From Gigaspora rosea (Eukaryota > Glomeromycota > Glomeromycetes > Diversisporales > Gigasporaceae): a stretch of DNA of 64,000 bases. The notes below the pieces were generated by a model that saw only the letters and a list, made by a program, of their open reading frames with translations, had not been told where the DNA came from and ran no database searches. The translations under genes and the position numbers were made by a program. Positions within the stretch are counted from its first letter, which is position 1; every line of letters begins with the position of its first letter. The stretch lies in NCBI GenBank assembly GCA_003550325.1, contig QKWP01000133.1, positions 127,851 through 191,850 on the forward strand, read 5' to 3'. Below are positions 34,078 to 47,800 of the stretch, piece by piece.

Positions 34078-35300
34078 GGTGGTAATGACGATCGAAGTAA
34101 CCTTGCAAAACAATGACGATGCAAAGTATAGAGTATAGAGTTAAATAAACTATGTAATTAGTAATAGTGACATTGTTATAGCGATAGTCGTATAACGTAA
34201 TTATAGTATGTAAGGGGTATAAATAATGGCTGTAAAGATAGAAGAATAGTTAGTCTCTTTGTTACTTTCACGCAAGGGCTCATTTAATAAAGCAAATAAA
34301 ATACTTAATCTTTCGTAATAAAAGAAATAAAACAATCCCTATAACAAATTGCAGCATGGAATAATACTGCAATACACGAGAAAATTTGGATATGAAACCA
34401 CACGAACCTGCATGTAAATCTATACGAGACAATGCATGGGAAAGCACGTTTACAGCACGTAATAAGGCACAGATTCCGTGCAACGGTGCACGTACTAATG
34501 TGCAATTTTATGTGTTTTCTCGTGCATTGTCTCGTGCAGGTAACATATAATAACATATATCCATACATATATACATAATAACACATATCGTATGTGCATT
34601 ATTTTTATTAACTAATTTTATAATTTTATTAACTAAATTTTATAAGTTTTATTAACTCAATTTTGTATTTTATTAACTAACTTTTATTATTTTATTAATT
34701 AAATTTTTATAATACAAATACTTTAATTTAATAATTTACATGCCGAATAAGAAAATACTTCTAAATACTAAAAATATCAATTTTAAAAATAATCCAGCAA
34801 CCAATAATATTGAAAAAACATAGTTCAGTAATAGTACAAAATGAAAGGTTTAAAAAAAAAAAAAACGAAATGACTACTCTAGAAATAACTCCAATAGGGA
34901 CAACTCCGATTGTGGCAACTCCAATACCAGTAAATTAAGGGAGATACTAAAATTCAATAATAAACAGAAAGTAATAAAAAAATATAAAAGAAAAAAAATA
35001 ACAGTAAAAAAAAAATAAAGCTGCGATACCACCAAAAATGATGAAAAAACAATACACCAAAAATGATAGTGATTCCAAAAGAGCAACTTCCAAGGCAATA
35101 CTCTAAAGGATGGTTTAAAAACAATGACAATAATTAAACAAAAATTATATAAAAATTAATGAGTTTTAAAAAAAAAATTATAAAAAATCAAAGAAAATAA
35201 TAAAAATTATGAGAGTAAACAAAAAAAAAAAAAGCTATTTTTATTTGCTTACAAATCAAATGTAATTTGTGCGCGTCAATGCATGGAATTATTATTGTGA
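34078..35300. other. non-coding, with GTGCAC-type short motifs
   Basis: A TATA-like GGGGTATAAATAATGG at 34210 followed by AATAAA-like signals at 34287 could be an LTR or promoter remnant, without support from a partner copy. From 34430 onward CGTGCA / TGCACG motifs recur in both orientations. Between 34560 and 35240 are AT-rich runs. Small ORFs (34280-34586, 34874-35098) have no recognisable features. Confidence 0.4.
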
Positions 35301-35369
35301 AGTGCAAAAAAAAAAAAAAAAAAACAAACCAAAAAAAACAAACAACAAAATGAATATTTTTGTGCGCGT

Positions 35370-35880
35370 CAATGCATGGAATTTATAATCATTAAGAATC
35401 TTAACGGTAATGCACGGAATTATCATCACGTTAGTACATGAAATTATGATAAAAATTGTGACAATTGTGCTATCATGCACAAAAATTATGATCGTTAAGA
35501 ATCTTAACGATTGTCACTGAAATTATGATGTTAAGGAGTCTTAACGATTGTGATGATCATGACATCTTGTACAGAATTGATCGTTAAAATTGATCATTAA
35601 GGAATCTTAACGATTGTGAAGATTGTGACGTCAATGCACTGAAATTTTGATCGTTAAGAATCTTAACGATTGTGCACGTCAGAGCACGAAAATTATGATT
35701 ATGCGTTAAGAATCTTAACGATTGTGCACGTTTGTGCACGAAAATTATGATCGTTAAGAATCTTAACGATTGCGCAGGTCAGTGCACGAAAATTATGATC
35801 GTTAAGAATCTTAACGATTGCGCACGTTAGTGCACGGAAATTATGTGATCATTAAGATTAATACACGTCAATATAATGAT
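35370..35880. repeat. about 50-bp satellite with palindromic GATCGTTAAGAATCTTAACG core
   Basis: Eight to nine units of about 50 bp, each with the near-palindrome GATCGTTAAGAATCTTAACG followed by ATTGTGCACGTCAGTGCACG and AAAATTAT. Units at 35690-35840 are the most regular; the outer ones are diverged. Such stem-forming units are often subterminal sequences of a DNA transposon. The outer borders were not found. Confidence 0.85.
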
Positions 35881-35899
35881 ATAATACTATGCAGGATAG

Positions 35900-38800
35900 T
35901 GCACGGATTTCAATTTTTCGTGTGATAACGTGTATTAAATTTTTTAGATGATCATTTTCCGTGCAGTTTTCGTGCAGTGATTATGAAACCCGTGCTTACC
36001 CGCATACAATTTCGTATTTATACATGCATTTCCGTGTATCGAGTTTTCATAGGGGCAAGCGAGAGTTCTATTGAGACAGATTACGGTGTAGTTTAACCCT
36101 ATATCGCTTAACCCCGTGACACCAGGCCATCTCTAATAAAGTCGGGTAAAATTTATCAGCGAAATTGAAAAATTATATATAGTTTTAATGTTAGTTTTTT
36201 ATCTTATTTATAAAAGTCCCATTAATATTTAGAAATTAAGATTACCTTACGTTATAAGATTCTAATAAAATATTAATAAATTACACCTTAATATTATTCT
36301 CTTTAAAAAATTTTCTCCTGTCACGTACAATGCGGGGAAAAAAGATTACGTAACGTTCCTAATAAGGTTTTAAAAATTACAACTGCTGTTGAAATATAAT
36401 GCTATGACGTAAAAAATTTGCCAGCCCATTATTACTGCCCAATTCTAAAATTTAAAAAAAAAAAAAACAAACAAAGCAAAGAATCGGAGATAATTTAGCT
36501 TTCGACCATTTACAGTTGTTCTCATTCTGGCCTGCATTAATTCGGCTGAATTCGATAAACTTTTATTTCGGATATATACAAAAGTTTCTTGTTATATATC
36601 AATAATACCAGAAATCAAAATATTATATACCCGAAATAAAAAATTATCGGATTCGACCAAATTACATTACCCCTAAAAAATTTGGTGAAATTCTATTCGA
36701 TAAGTTATTGATTTCGGCATAGTGATCAGTATATAAAAAAAATTTTTTTTTTGAGATATTTGTTCAATCAAAATTATATTACATTCGCAATATCAATTCT
36801 TTCAGTACCTTTATTAAATATGAATGATACAAAAATTTATGCCAAAAACAGTTCTTGCCAATTAATAGATCTTATTAAAAAAGTTTTGAACATAAATTGA
36901 ACTTTCCTAATAAACATATAAACAGCTTTGAATTTAAATGATCTATAATAAACCAAAATTTTTTACTTCAAGTTTGTTTTGTGAATCTTTTTTGTTATAT
37001 AATTAGCTTTGGTATCTTATAGTATAGCGCACTTGTTCATTGGTATATATCTATTCAAAAATCAAAAATTTTTGAAAATTTTTCGAAACACCCCATGTTA
37101 TACGAGTAGGCAGCCAACTGGTTCGAAAAAAATGCATCACAAATTGAAATAAGAGGTCAAGATTTTATTTATATCTGCCGACAATGTCTTAATGATTATA
37201 AAGTAAAGTTTTTAATGTATAATGTTTATTTAAAATAATGATAATTCTTCAACACTGCCATACTTTTGAATTGTTTGAGAGCTCGACCCGCAAAAGACTA
37301 GCACCTAAGTGTTTTAGCAATTATTCTAACTGACAAGCTTTCAAAGTTCTTTTTGACTATTTCCAACGAATATGTTTTAAAAGTATCATATTTTATGATT
37401 TAAAAATCTTGGATATTAATTTTATATAAGTTGTGTGGCATCGAATTTGGCAAATTTTTTAGGGCGGCCCAAAATTTATGAAAACATCTGTAATGCCGAC
37501 AAATTTTTTTCAGCTGTCCCCGAATTTATGATAACAGTTGTAAACCAAAATATATCCTAATCGTATTTGCGCGAAATAACGCCCATGGACGTTTTTTTAA
37601 GAAACGTAATTCTAATAATTAATTCAATCGAGTACAACTATAATTATTGTTAAAAATTTTTTTTATTGCATTAATTATTAGCTCTATTGAATAACTACCA
37701 TAAGCGTTAATTTGCGTATATACGGTAATATATTAATTTATTAAGGATCAATATTTAGATAAATCGCAATCAACGTTATGGATTAATCACGAGTCGTAAC
37801 TTTATCACTCTCATTATAACTAAGCATTGCCATTAATTATGTTTATGATATTTTTACTTAGCCTTTGTGTTTTATCGAATAAGATGCAAAAATTTTGCGG
37901 AAGCACATCACTAATTTTGAAAATTTTCAATCTCATTCTCTTCCTCTTACAGTTTTTGATAGCTAGATAATATCTATTACATGATTTCAAGATCTTTTAA
38001 TTGTGATTGAATTATTTTTGAATTTTTCGCATGTATGTGATACAATTAATTTGTTAAAATTCCTCTCTATTGATCTGAACATTTGATTAACAAAAACTTT
38101 CAAAAATTATTTGTCACATATCTATTTTAATCTTATTGGTTAACTGTATTTGACTGCATGATTTTTATGTAAAAATAGCTAATTAGTTTAATTGGTTAAA
38201 AGTTTCTTCTAAGCTTACTATAAAGATTGATAATAATGCGACGGTTAATTATTCGAAAACTCTTTTGTTAACACTCTTTAATCTTTTTCGGTAATCTACA
38301 ACTGATAATTGTTTTTAAAATTAGTGTTTGGACACGCTAAAAAACCCAATGATTCGAGTCTTACTGGTGACCCATCACATTTCCTTTTACATTAATAAAA
38401 TTTCAATGAAAATATTATTATATTGACTGAGCGCACCGATCTATCCCCAATAAGAAAGGTTTGGCGTTGGAAATGCACGGGATGGTTCGGGTTGTGTGGC
38501 ACGCACATGCACGTTTTACGGAACGATACGGTTAAAAATGTCACAGACATTACGGAAAGAAGATAATATTAATGTGTCAAATATAATATAACTGGAGTTG
38601 ACGAAGAAATTAATTTTACATGATTCCTAATAGTCAACTTAAAGTTATCTGACGAAATGGTTTCGTCATTCGTCACCCATATTTAATTCTTGTAAAGAAC
38701 CTTTTTAAGAGTAAACTATCGAATTTTTTGTTTTCGACGTAAAAAATACTTGCAAGATAACCATTTTTATTTGTATAATAATGAAGGTGCTTTATGAGGA

Positions 38801-40660
38801 GGATATTTGTGAGTCAGAATTTGCGTTAATATCTAAAGTTTATTCCGGAATAACTTCCAGTAACGTGAAAGTTGTCATAACTTTAATATAAAAAATTCTT
38901 GAACCTTAAAATAATTATCGTTTATTGCAATTTGCAAAATGATTTATTTTTTGATCAAAATGCGTGATTAGCACCTATACAATCACCTGATTGTTGCCCA
39001 TTTACGCAGTGATACGATGCAGCGATCTACAAATTAATCAAAAATATATCAGAAACCTTTGATAAATATCTGAATCAAATCAAATAAAAATATTTGTTTA
39101 GTAAGACCCATTTGATATATTCCAATTTCTTTTAACTTTAAATGTTTGCAATACGTAATAGACAAAAGAAACTTAAAAATACAAAATTCTTTAGATTTTA
39201 ACTAAATATTTATAATTAGGTAACATTGATCATTTGATGATTTTTTTGTAACGATTGGGATATAAAACCAATTTTTTAAATTAATGATAAATAAGTTTGT
39301 GATATATAAAATTAAATATAGCTTTTGGTACTATACTCTTTATATTTAGAAATGCATTAAAGTACGATTAACCTAAAAAAAATATTAAAACTCAAATGAC
39401 ATATTGTGTATTAAAATATTTCAGAATCTTGCACTATCTTAATTACATACTATTGCTTATAAATTGTTCGTGTATTAAAATAGAATATGCATTGCGATAA
39501 AATTGATAAAATTTTAAAATTAGTTTCCACATTTTATTTATATCTATCTGGCAAACGTTTTGATCATATTTGTGCATCATATATAGCCCAAATTTTAAAT
39601 TCGCTTGATTTCTGCCTTATTCAAACATAAATCAGTATATTTAATAGGAAATTACTTTTACTTATTAAAGTCTACTTATAATTACGTCCATTTAACTAAA
39701 ATAATTGAGCATAATCGCCGCATAATTCAGTAATTCAGTAATTCAGTAAATAGTGATTTGGATAAAAAAAAAAATCTCAATAAGTTAATAAATTGTAGAT
39801 ATTATATAAACTAATGTCTGCTAAAGAAAAAAGACTTCAAGCTTTAGCGTTTAAAATTTATTATGTTTTATATTTATAGATTTGGGTTTGTTCAAAGTTG
39901 GTCCCAATAAATCATAAATTTAAAAATCTACTATATGGTCTTCTTTAGCTGTATCTTCTTTTTACTAGTTGATTCTTAAATCATTTCTTAATATCTTAAA
40001 AATTTAAAAATTCGATATTACTGTATTATTTTGCATAATTTAATCGATAGGTTATTCTTTATTTACACGTAATTGATAAATGTAGCAATCAATTTATTAA
40101 TCAAATATTTGAAATTATCTATTCACTTCTTAATTAATCTCTATATTTATTGGATATTTTTTGTGACCGAATTTAATTATCCTCTTGAACAATGTTTATT
40201 TAAGTCTCTTTCTCTTATATGATTATTTCTTTTGTTTTTTTTTTAGTTGTACATAAACGTACATATAGGTGTTTGTGAAAAAATTTCCGTCTTTACTCCA
40301 TACTTGTTGATTTTGTTGAGGAGATACTGTAGTTTTAAAATCGTAGTACTGTAGTGTGTTCCTGCTAAAAAAAAGTAAGAAACTCATGAATGTATATTAA
40401 ACAAAAAAAATTCTCGTCAAATGTTAAAAACAAACACAAAAAAAAAAAATAAAAAAAAAGGATGAAACAGGATGCAAATATCATTACCTATGAATATATA
40501 TAGTTTGTAAAAAATAATTTCTCATACCATTACATTTGTATATTTTAGTATAGCTGCAAATTTTCGTTTTGGTGATGTTTTGGTGTTCTCCCAGAACTCC
40601 AAACTAACGATAGTTTCTTTTAATAGATTTTAATTTATGAAACCATATTTATCAAAGATT
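35900..40660. other. long non-coding interval
   Basis: No ORF with recognisable content on either strand. A small inverted repeat with TTATTTCGG / CCGAAATAA arms is at 36540-36675. A triplication of ATTCAGTA is at 39725-39748. A GC-richer patch at 38430-38540 has no identifiable gene. No tRNA-like B-box was found. Confidence 0.6.
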
Positions 40661-40689
40661 AAATAATACAAACTGCAATCCATGTAGTT

Positions 40690-40975
40690 CAGTTGGAAGG
40701 ATGAAACCACCTGAGCCGCAACTCAAACACCCCCAACTGCTATCAGGAGTGCTGGGTGATTGAACACAGGCAGCAACCCCATCTAAAGAGCATGTTTGTT
40801 CCTTAGACCCATCTACTTCCAACTGAGTAGAAAACAATTCGTACAGGATGGAGCCACCCGAGTCGGAACTCAAACATCTCCCAACTGCCATCAGGATACT
40901 GGGTGATTGAACGCAGGCCGCAACCCTATCCAAAGAAGCATTTTACCCTTCAGACCCGTCCACTGCCGATAGAAT
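40690..40975 (-). repeat. dimeric GC-richer repeat, about 150-bp unit
   Basis: Two head-to-tail copies, with CACCTGAGCCGCAACTCAAA at 40710 and CACCCGAGTCGGAACTCAAA at 40860. On the minus strand each unit contains GTTCAATCACC, resembling a Pol III B-box (GGTTCRANNCC), preceded by GGTTGCGGCCTGC. A tRNA-derived SINE-like repeat is possible but not established. The 93-residue ORF over it (40652-40933) has internal repetition (A-A-C-V-Q-S-P-S twice) only because the DNA is repeated. Confidence 0.6.
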
Positions 40976-40999
40976 GAACTTTTAACTTTTTCAACTACA

Positions 41000-43500
41000 C
41001 TCTATGCAGTCGAGTTACTAAATCCATAAATACTCCCTTCCCATGCTTATTATTTTTGTTAAACTACAGGTATACCAATCATGTTCTTTTGGAAAGAAAA
41101 TAGGTCTATGATTATTGATAAGGTAAAATAGAATGTGCTGAGAATGCAAACTTATAATCGTTTTGTATCTTGGTTTTCTTCTAAGGACATATATTATTGA
41201 CAACCAACCAACTTTTGAACTTAAAAGTTTGGTTTGATTTTTGTTTTTTCCTGCGTTACACCTGACCGTGAAATCTGGTTGGCCAGAGAAATCAAACCAA
41301 CCTAATTCTGGTTAAATTCACAGATCATGATTTACCAGAGCCAAATAATCTGGGAATTTGACCAGAATTGGATTGTTGTACCAGCGTTCATCAAATGTTA
41401 ATTGGTTGCTTTTTGTTATTATTAATAATATATAAATTCTAAAATTCTATATACATTTTTATGTATGATTTAATAAAATCATGAGGTTTATGAAAATTAT
41501 AAAAAAAAAAGCAATAATTTTATTAGCCTTTTACGTTCCAAAAAATATCGATCCATTGAGTGGATAATTATGCAGTGTCAGTAATTTATATAAAGTAACA
41601 TTGAGTAAATAAAAAAATATATATATAGAATAGTTATATAGAATAAATTATGTGAATAATTTATTATTTGAAATAATAAATTATGTAGAGTAAAATACAT
41701 ACTCGTTATTAAATTTGAAAAAATTTTTTTTTCGTAAAAAAAAAAATAAAAATAAAATAAAATGGCAAATAATTAAATTTTAAGTTTCGAAATGATCGGC
41801 TGTAGTCTTCGCCGATCAAGATTATCAATTCATAAAAAAATTCAAATGAAGAACAAAATTAAGATATGAAATAATTAAAAAAATAAATATACAAATTTAA
41901 AACAGAGCAATTGTAAAAGTGGCGGGAAATCTAATTGATAAATGATATTGTTCTTTACGCTAAGGTGGTCGGATGCATATGACTCCAATAATGGATCTGA
42001 AATTCGTTTAGGATAAAGTAATGGAGTAGATAACTGGATAATGGTGTAATAAAAATGTAATAGATTATCGATTATAAAGTACAGTATTGAGTATAGTATG
42101 TTGATCTGACCAAAAAAGAGTAAACGTTGCATTGTTTTGAAAATCATCGAGCAAAAATCAGGAATCTACGTGTACAAATAAATGATTTGGTGATTACTGG
42201 TGATTATCGGGAAAATTCAAGAATATTTTACCATACTAACATCTAACACAAAAATAAAAGTTTGTGCCACTTTGAGTTTTCTAAACGATGTTTAAAATAA
42301 TCAAATAAAAATAATTTTATAAAAGTAAATCTGATACTTCTAAAATTAATATGCAAATGTATATTATAACAATCATTAGAAATTTTTTACTTATTACTAG
42401 TTAAAATTAATATGTTTCGGCAAATAATATTAAATTTCGTACCGTGCGTTAATAATATTGGTAAATAGGAATAGGCATAGGTCACTTGGCTATAGTAGCG
42501 ATGCGATTTGAAAACATTTGTCATTGATTAATTGGCAATTAATTGTCCTGCATTAGAACATTAGAATAAATTCAAACATCGAATATTTAACGACTAATAT
42601 TTAACGATAGTAAAAGAATCTAAAATTTTTAATTTTCAGATTTATTTATTAATATCCATTTTTAACTATTAAATTTACATATTTCGAGGTTACGTTGTAG
42701 CTTTAATCTATTTTATATTAATTCAAGATTATTCAAAAATAATTACTTTTGCAGCCAACAATGTCGAAGTTTTATAGCATTATCTTTTACGAGGTTTCAT
42801 CCTTCGTAGAAATTTTGATTTTCATCTTCGCAGGTTTTACGGAGAGGCTTTAAGGTTCAACTTTCGTGTGACGTATCAATTTTTCGTCATTTCACAAAAA
42901 GTTTCATATAACAACACTGATTTTGATTTCGCTTCACATAAAAATTCTAACGAATTGTACGAGCAAAGACTGATCGTAATCTGCTTAGTTATATAATAAT
43001 TTAATTCATATCATAATTTTCTGAGTTTAAATCGAGCACAAGAATACTAAATTCGATAATATAAAGATATATGATATGTAATAATAATAATTGTGACGAA
43101 TCATAATTGAATCAGATTAAAATGTAATATTTGATAATATCTGATATTAAAAAATTGACAAGTCATCGAAAAAATAAAATTTTTTGGGGCGCATTGTTTT
43201 AGGGTTAGGGGTTAAGATTAGAGGTTAGTTTTAGAGTAGAGTTTATATTAAAAAGTATAAGTGAGTTTTAGATTTCATTTTAATTATGATTCGTGTTGTC
43301 TTTCTTATTAATTTATTGATATAAAAAATTTTAATTAAAACAAACTAACTTATTACTGTACGTATATGTCACACACTTATAATAAAATTTAGGGTAAAAT
43401 GAAAATTCTAGAATTCTATACAAATGCGAATTACAATACGTATAACGTTTCACAACATTTTTTTTTATATATATCGGGATAAAAATTTTTTTTTTACAAT
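41000..43500. other. non-coding interval
   Basis: AT-rich, no supported gene. A telomere-like TTAGGGTTAGGGGTTAAG run at 43200-43220 is isolated and therefore interstitial. Confidence 0.6.
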
Positions 43501-43534
43501 CACTAAAAACTTTTTTTAATACTCTTTATGTAAA

Positions 43535-44557
43535 ATGATAACTTTACCAAACGAATGTCTTTTAGAAATTTTTGATAATCTTCAAACCTACAATGGAATT
43601 TTACTTTATAAAAATTTATTTTCTTGTCTTCTTGTAAATCGTCAATGGTGTAGAGTTATTATACCAATATTATGGAGTAAACCAGCTTTATATGATAAAA
43701 GATTTATAAGAATATGCCTTTTATCATTAAATGTTAAAGAACAAGCTCAATTAATCCCTTTTAATATAAAACTTCCAAATAATCCACCTCCATTATTTGA
43801 ATATACAAGTTATATAAGTCATCTTACATCTTTTCATGATAATTTAGAACTTGGAATTAAACGTTGGCTTGAAATCAATTCTCCTCCTACTACTTTTAGA
43901 TCTTTTACTCTTAAAAGTGCTATTAAATGTTCTTTAATTACAATGTTTTTAAGAACAAGTGGTAGACTTAAATATTTATCATTTTCTGGTTCAATTTATA
44001 ATAAATCAATGGTTATCGAACATATTTGTAACACTCTTACTTATTTAAGTCTTCAATATAATTGTCTTAATTCTGAGGATGGAATAGCAATAGCAAAAGT
44101 TCTTTGTGTAAACTCTTCTCTGACTTCTTTAGAACTTAAATATAATCAAATCGGTTCTGAGGGTGGAAAGGCAATAGCGGAAGCTCTTTATCAAAATATA
44201 TCTTTAACTTCTTTAGATCTTGGTTATAATCAACTCCGTTTTGAGGGTGTGAAAGCAATAGCAAAAGCGCTTTGTATAAATACTACATTAAAATCTTTAA
44301 ATCTTGAATATAATCAACTTTGTTCTGGATGTGGAACAGCAATAGCGGAGGCTCTTTACAAAAATACTACTTTAACTTCATTAAATATTAGCTCTAATAA
44401 GCTTGGTTTCGAGGGTGGTAAAGCGATAGCAGAGGCACTTTGTAAAAACACTACTCTTACTTCTTTAAATATTAAATCTAATCAAGTCGGTTTCGAAGGT
44501 GTGAAAATAATCGCGGAGGCACTTTGTAACACTACTTTAACATCATTAAATATTTAA
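43535..44557 (+). CDS. F-box / RNI-type leucine-rich repeat protein, truncated by a stop
   Basis: 340 residues. Positions 2-48 look like an F-box (L-P-N-E-C-L-L-E-I-F-D-N-L, then L-F-S-C-L-L-V-N-R-Q-W-C and I-L-W-S-K-P), which would recruit the protein to an SCF ubiquitin ligase. From about residue 165 come six leucine-rich repeats of 28 residues in the ribonuclease-inhibitor style (L-T-S-L-x-L-x-x-N-x-L-x-x-E-G-x-K-A-I-A-E-A-L). The ATG at 43535 is preceded by an A-rich leader and the frame is uninterrupted. The stop TAA falls inside a repeat (after T-S-L-N-I) and similar coding sequence continues behind it, so the protein has lost C-terminal repeats. Glomeromycotina have very large families of such proteins; substrates are unknown. 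Confidence 0.85.
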   Translation: MITLPNECLLEIFDNLQTYNGILLYKNLFSCLLVNRQWCRVIIPILWSKPALYDKRFIRICLLSLNVKEQAQLIPFNIKLPNNPPPLFEYTSYISHLTSFHDNLELGIKRWLEINSPPTTFRSFTLKSAIKCSLITMFLRTSGRLKYLSFSGSIYNKSMVIEHICNTLTYLSLQYNCLNSEDGIAIAKVLCVNSSLTSLELKYNQIGSEGGKAIAEALYQNISLTSLDLGYNQLRFEGVKAIAKALCINTTLKSLNLEYNQLCSGCGTAIAEALYKNTTLTSLNISSNKLGFEGGKAIAEALCKNTTLTSLNIKSNQVGFEGVKIIAEALCNTTLTSLNI

Positions 44558-44800
44558 CATAACGATGATGTCTTTTCTGAGAATGGGAAAGTAATGGCAA
44601 AGGACTTTACAAAAACACTATTCTAACCTCTTTAAATCTTGGAATTAATCAACTTGGTTTTAAGAACGAGAAAGCATTTGTAGAGGCTCTTTATATAGAC
44701 ACTAACATTTTTAAACATTAATTCTAATTAGCTTGTTTTTATGGTGAAAAATATTATGGAGGATCTTCGTAAAAATACTTGTCTTTATTAAATTTTATTA
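44558..44800 (+). pseudogene. eroded leucine-rich repeats after the premature stop
   Basis: In shifting frames the translation gives E-N-G-K-V-M-A-K, then T-I-L-T-S-L-N-L-G-I-N-Q-L-G-F-K and A-F-V-E-A-L-Y, and finally fragments of a third repeat. This is the former C-terminus of the F-box/LRR gene, with frameshift near 44605 and later stops. Restoring the TAA codon alone would not reopen it fully. Confidence 0.8.
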
Positions 44801-44809
44801 ATTTGACAT

Positions 44810-47800
44810 CATTTTTTGCCACTATATTCCTAAGTATACACATTTTCACAATTCAGTCTATAGCGAATATAGAATATTTCATAATTATAAATACTAGGAA
44901 ATTATATTGTTTATAATTTATGATGTATTCTACATACTGTAATATTTGAAATTAGAAAATTAAACTTTTGTAATATTGGATTTAGAAAGTGATTATAGAT
45001 TTTTTTTTAAAAAAAAAATAAATAAAAGTTATCGCTATATTCTGAGAAAAGCTCTTTATTATGTTCTATTTTTTTTTGAATTTTACTTGTTATCCTTAAC
45101 TTACAATATTAAAATATTAAGATTTAATAAGATTTAAATTCTTATAGTTGATATAATGGCAATAAACTTAAAATGAATATTGTGACTTCTGTCATGAGTT
45201 GCTGTTAAAAAGTCCGTTATGAAACTTGCTAATATTGGCATCAAATTTGCTGGTGTGCTCTAATGACAAAATATATGACAAACTTTGTATTTTAAATTAG
45301 CATAGCATAAAAAACAAAATTAATCTTTATAATATATATATATTTTATTTATAGATTTCTGAGCAATACAACTTGGGATGAAGTTTATTCAATCCAATTG
45401 TGGCAAAACCAATTATCACAAACTTTTAAAGTCGATTTAATTTCAATAACTTTAACTATATCTTCTAAAATTTAACTTTATGCCCTAATTCAAAAGATAA
45501 TATCATTCCTTTAGAAGTTATAAATGTGCAATTCATGACACAAATCGAAAATTGTATCATTGTCATTCCATAATCACACTTGCAATACTACATAGAATAT
45601 GTTTTGCAATGAATTTCTTTTTATTTGAAAATAAATATGTGCTAAATGAAATAAAAAATTTTTAGCTCAAAATTTTTTAATATTTTGAGTGGATTTAAAA
45701 TTGTAGTTCAAGTTAAGTGCAACTTAAATCTACCAAGATTCCATTCCAATCAACAATATATATACAAAAGAAGATTTTTTCGAATGATACTGGTTTAAAA
45801 TTTTATTATTGTGATTAAGAAACAAATTTTATACAGCTAATTTTGAAGATTAATTATAAATCTAAGGGTGTTCTCAAGCACTTTAATTAAAAAGTGCCAT
45901 GAAATAAAATTTATTTAACGGAAAATATTTTAAATTAGTTAAGCAGGTTAATCGCTAAGATGAGTATGCGTAGTTTGATAATGCTTATTATGAAATATGT
46001 CATTTTATTAATAAAAAATAATGAAATAAGTTTGTCATTTAAATCAACAAGCTTTTTACAACAAATCACCTTTTTTTTATACTTGACTTGAAAAATTCTA
46101 CAATCAATTGAGTTTTTCAAAAGAATAACAAGCATCATTTCCATCGACCATCATACTGTATTCAGCTACAAATGTTTTCGCATTAAAAATTTTTATAAAC
46201 AATAAAAAAAATCGAGTAAGTTCAAAAAACAATAGTTGATACTTATATAAATATAGCCAATCACTTAAAACTAGTAATATATTATAGTTGAAGTCAGTAA
46301 AGGAATTACAAGGACTGCTGAAGCTGATACTGTTGCCAGAATATTTTCAAAGATCTGTAGCATTTTCCTTTTCGATTAATGGTTGTTTTTGTTTTTTTTT
46401 TTGAATATTGACTGTAAGTTTATTTTGGCTAATTCTAATAAATGAGCTCCATTACGATCACTAATTAATATAATCGAAGATGAAATTACATATATTAAGA
46501 TCATTTGTTAATCACATTAAAATAACACTTTAGAGCACCCTAAGCTTAATTAGAAGCAAAATTTTATTTTACATTTAGTTCCTATGAAAAATAGTCTGAA
46601 TTTTCCATACTTTCTATTGGTTGAAATTATTTGTGATTAGTTAGTTATATGTTATCGTCCTTTTAAATTGTGATATTTGAGTTAGGGTTAGTTTTAGCTG
46701 TCAAATTATACCAAATTTACGCAAGGGGCGGTTTCTTAAATAATTGCGAATTTTGAATTACACAAAATTTCAATTCCGAATTTTTTGATATTAATTTTTT
46801 AAAATATATTTCGAAGAATTATTTTCTTAAATTATCAATCTTATATTAAGCTATGTATAATAAAAACTGTACTGCATATAAATATGAACCGATATTTAAA
46901 ATGAATTAAAATCTAAATTCGTTAGAAAATGCATTCCAATTATATGAATCTTGAAAACGTTTTTATTCTCAATATATTGACATTAGAAAACTAGTATTTT
47001 CACACTCCATTAAGTGTTACCAAGGGAATATTAATACCTTAAGTACGAATTAAATTTATTACGATGAGTATTCTAATCGTATCGACAGTACTTATAGTCG
47101 TTAAGGATGTTACGGTTGATAATAAATTACCAGATTACGGCGATGTCATCTTGCAAATTTATTTATTATAGCAACATTTGTTAAATTTATATACAAACTA
47201 ATAAACCTCATAATTACCAGTAGTTGTATTAACTATTGTTACAATTTATTGAAGAATTAGTGGAAACAAAAATCAATGTTGTGAATCTTATCGCAGTTTG
47301 TAGGATGAAGTATCATTGATCAAATCTTGCAAATCACAACTAACATATAAAATCACCAGATTCATTGTGCGATTGAACAAAGTTGTTTTGAGACTGTAGG
47401 TGTTATTTTGAGGATATATAATAATATTTTATTTGCATTGAATTTTAACGAAAATCAAATGATTGTCATAGAACAGCGGTCTGCAAAATTTGATCAAAGA
47501 TGTATCATTTTGTAAACCACGATAATTCCTTTGTCCACAATCTGATTTCCGAATATGCAAGGGCCGTGGACATTGATAACTCCTGAGATCTTTCACGTGT
47601 TAAAGAATTGTTGTGTGAAACACCATTTTCGATTGTGAATTACAACCAGAGATGGACAAGGAATCACTTATTACGTAAAAAATAATATATTGACTCGATT
47701 ACATAATGACCTATCATTGATCAAATTAAGTTAATGGTCGAATATATTGTTATAAATTCGATTAAAATAGGTCAATCAAATTGACCGATTAGGTAGTTAG

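Noticed and set aside
34280..35480. Aromatic/hydrophobic ORFs of 62-93 residues
   Set aside because: Composition follows AT-rich DNA and GTGCAC motifs; no conserved motif, no plausible context.
35500..35870. CRISPR-like regularly spaced repeats
   Set aside because: Repeats are contiguous palindromic satellite units with homologous spacers in a eukaryotic genome.
40652..40933. 93-residue ORF with internally repeated motif as a small cysteine-containing protein
   Set aside because: Repetition follows directly from the duplicated DNA unit; no signal peptide, no conserved cysteine spacing.
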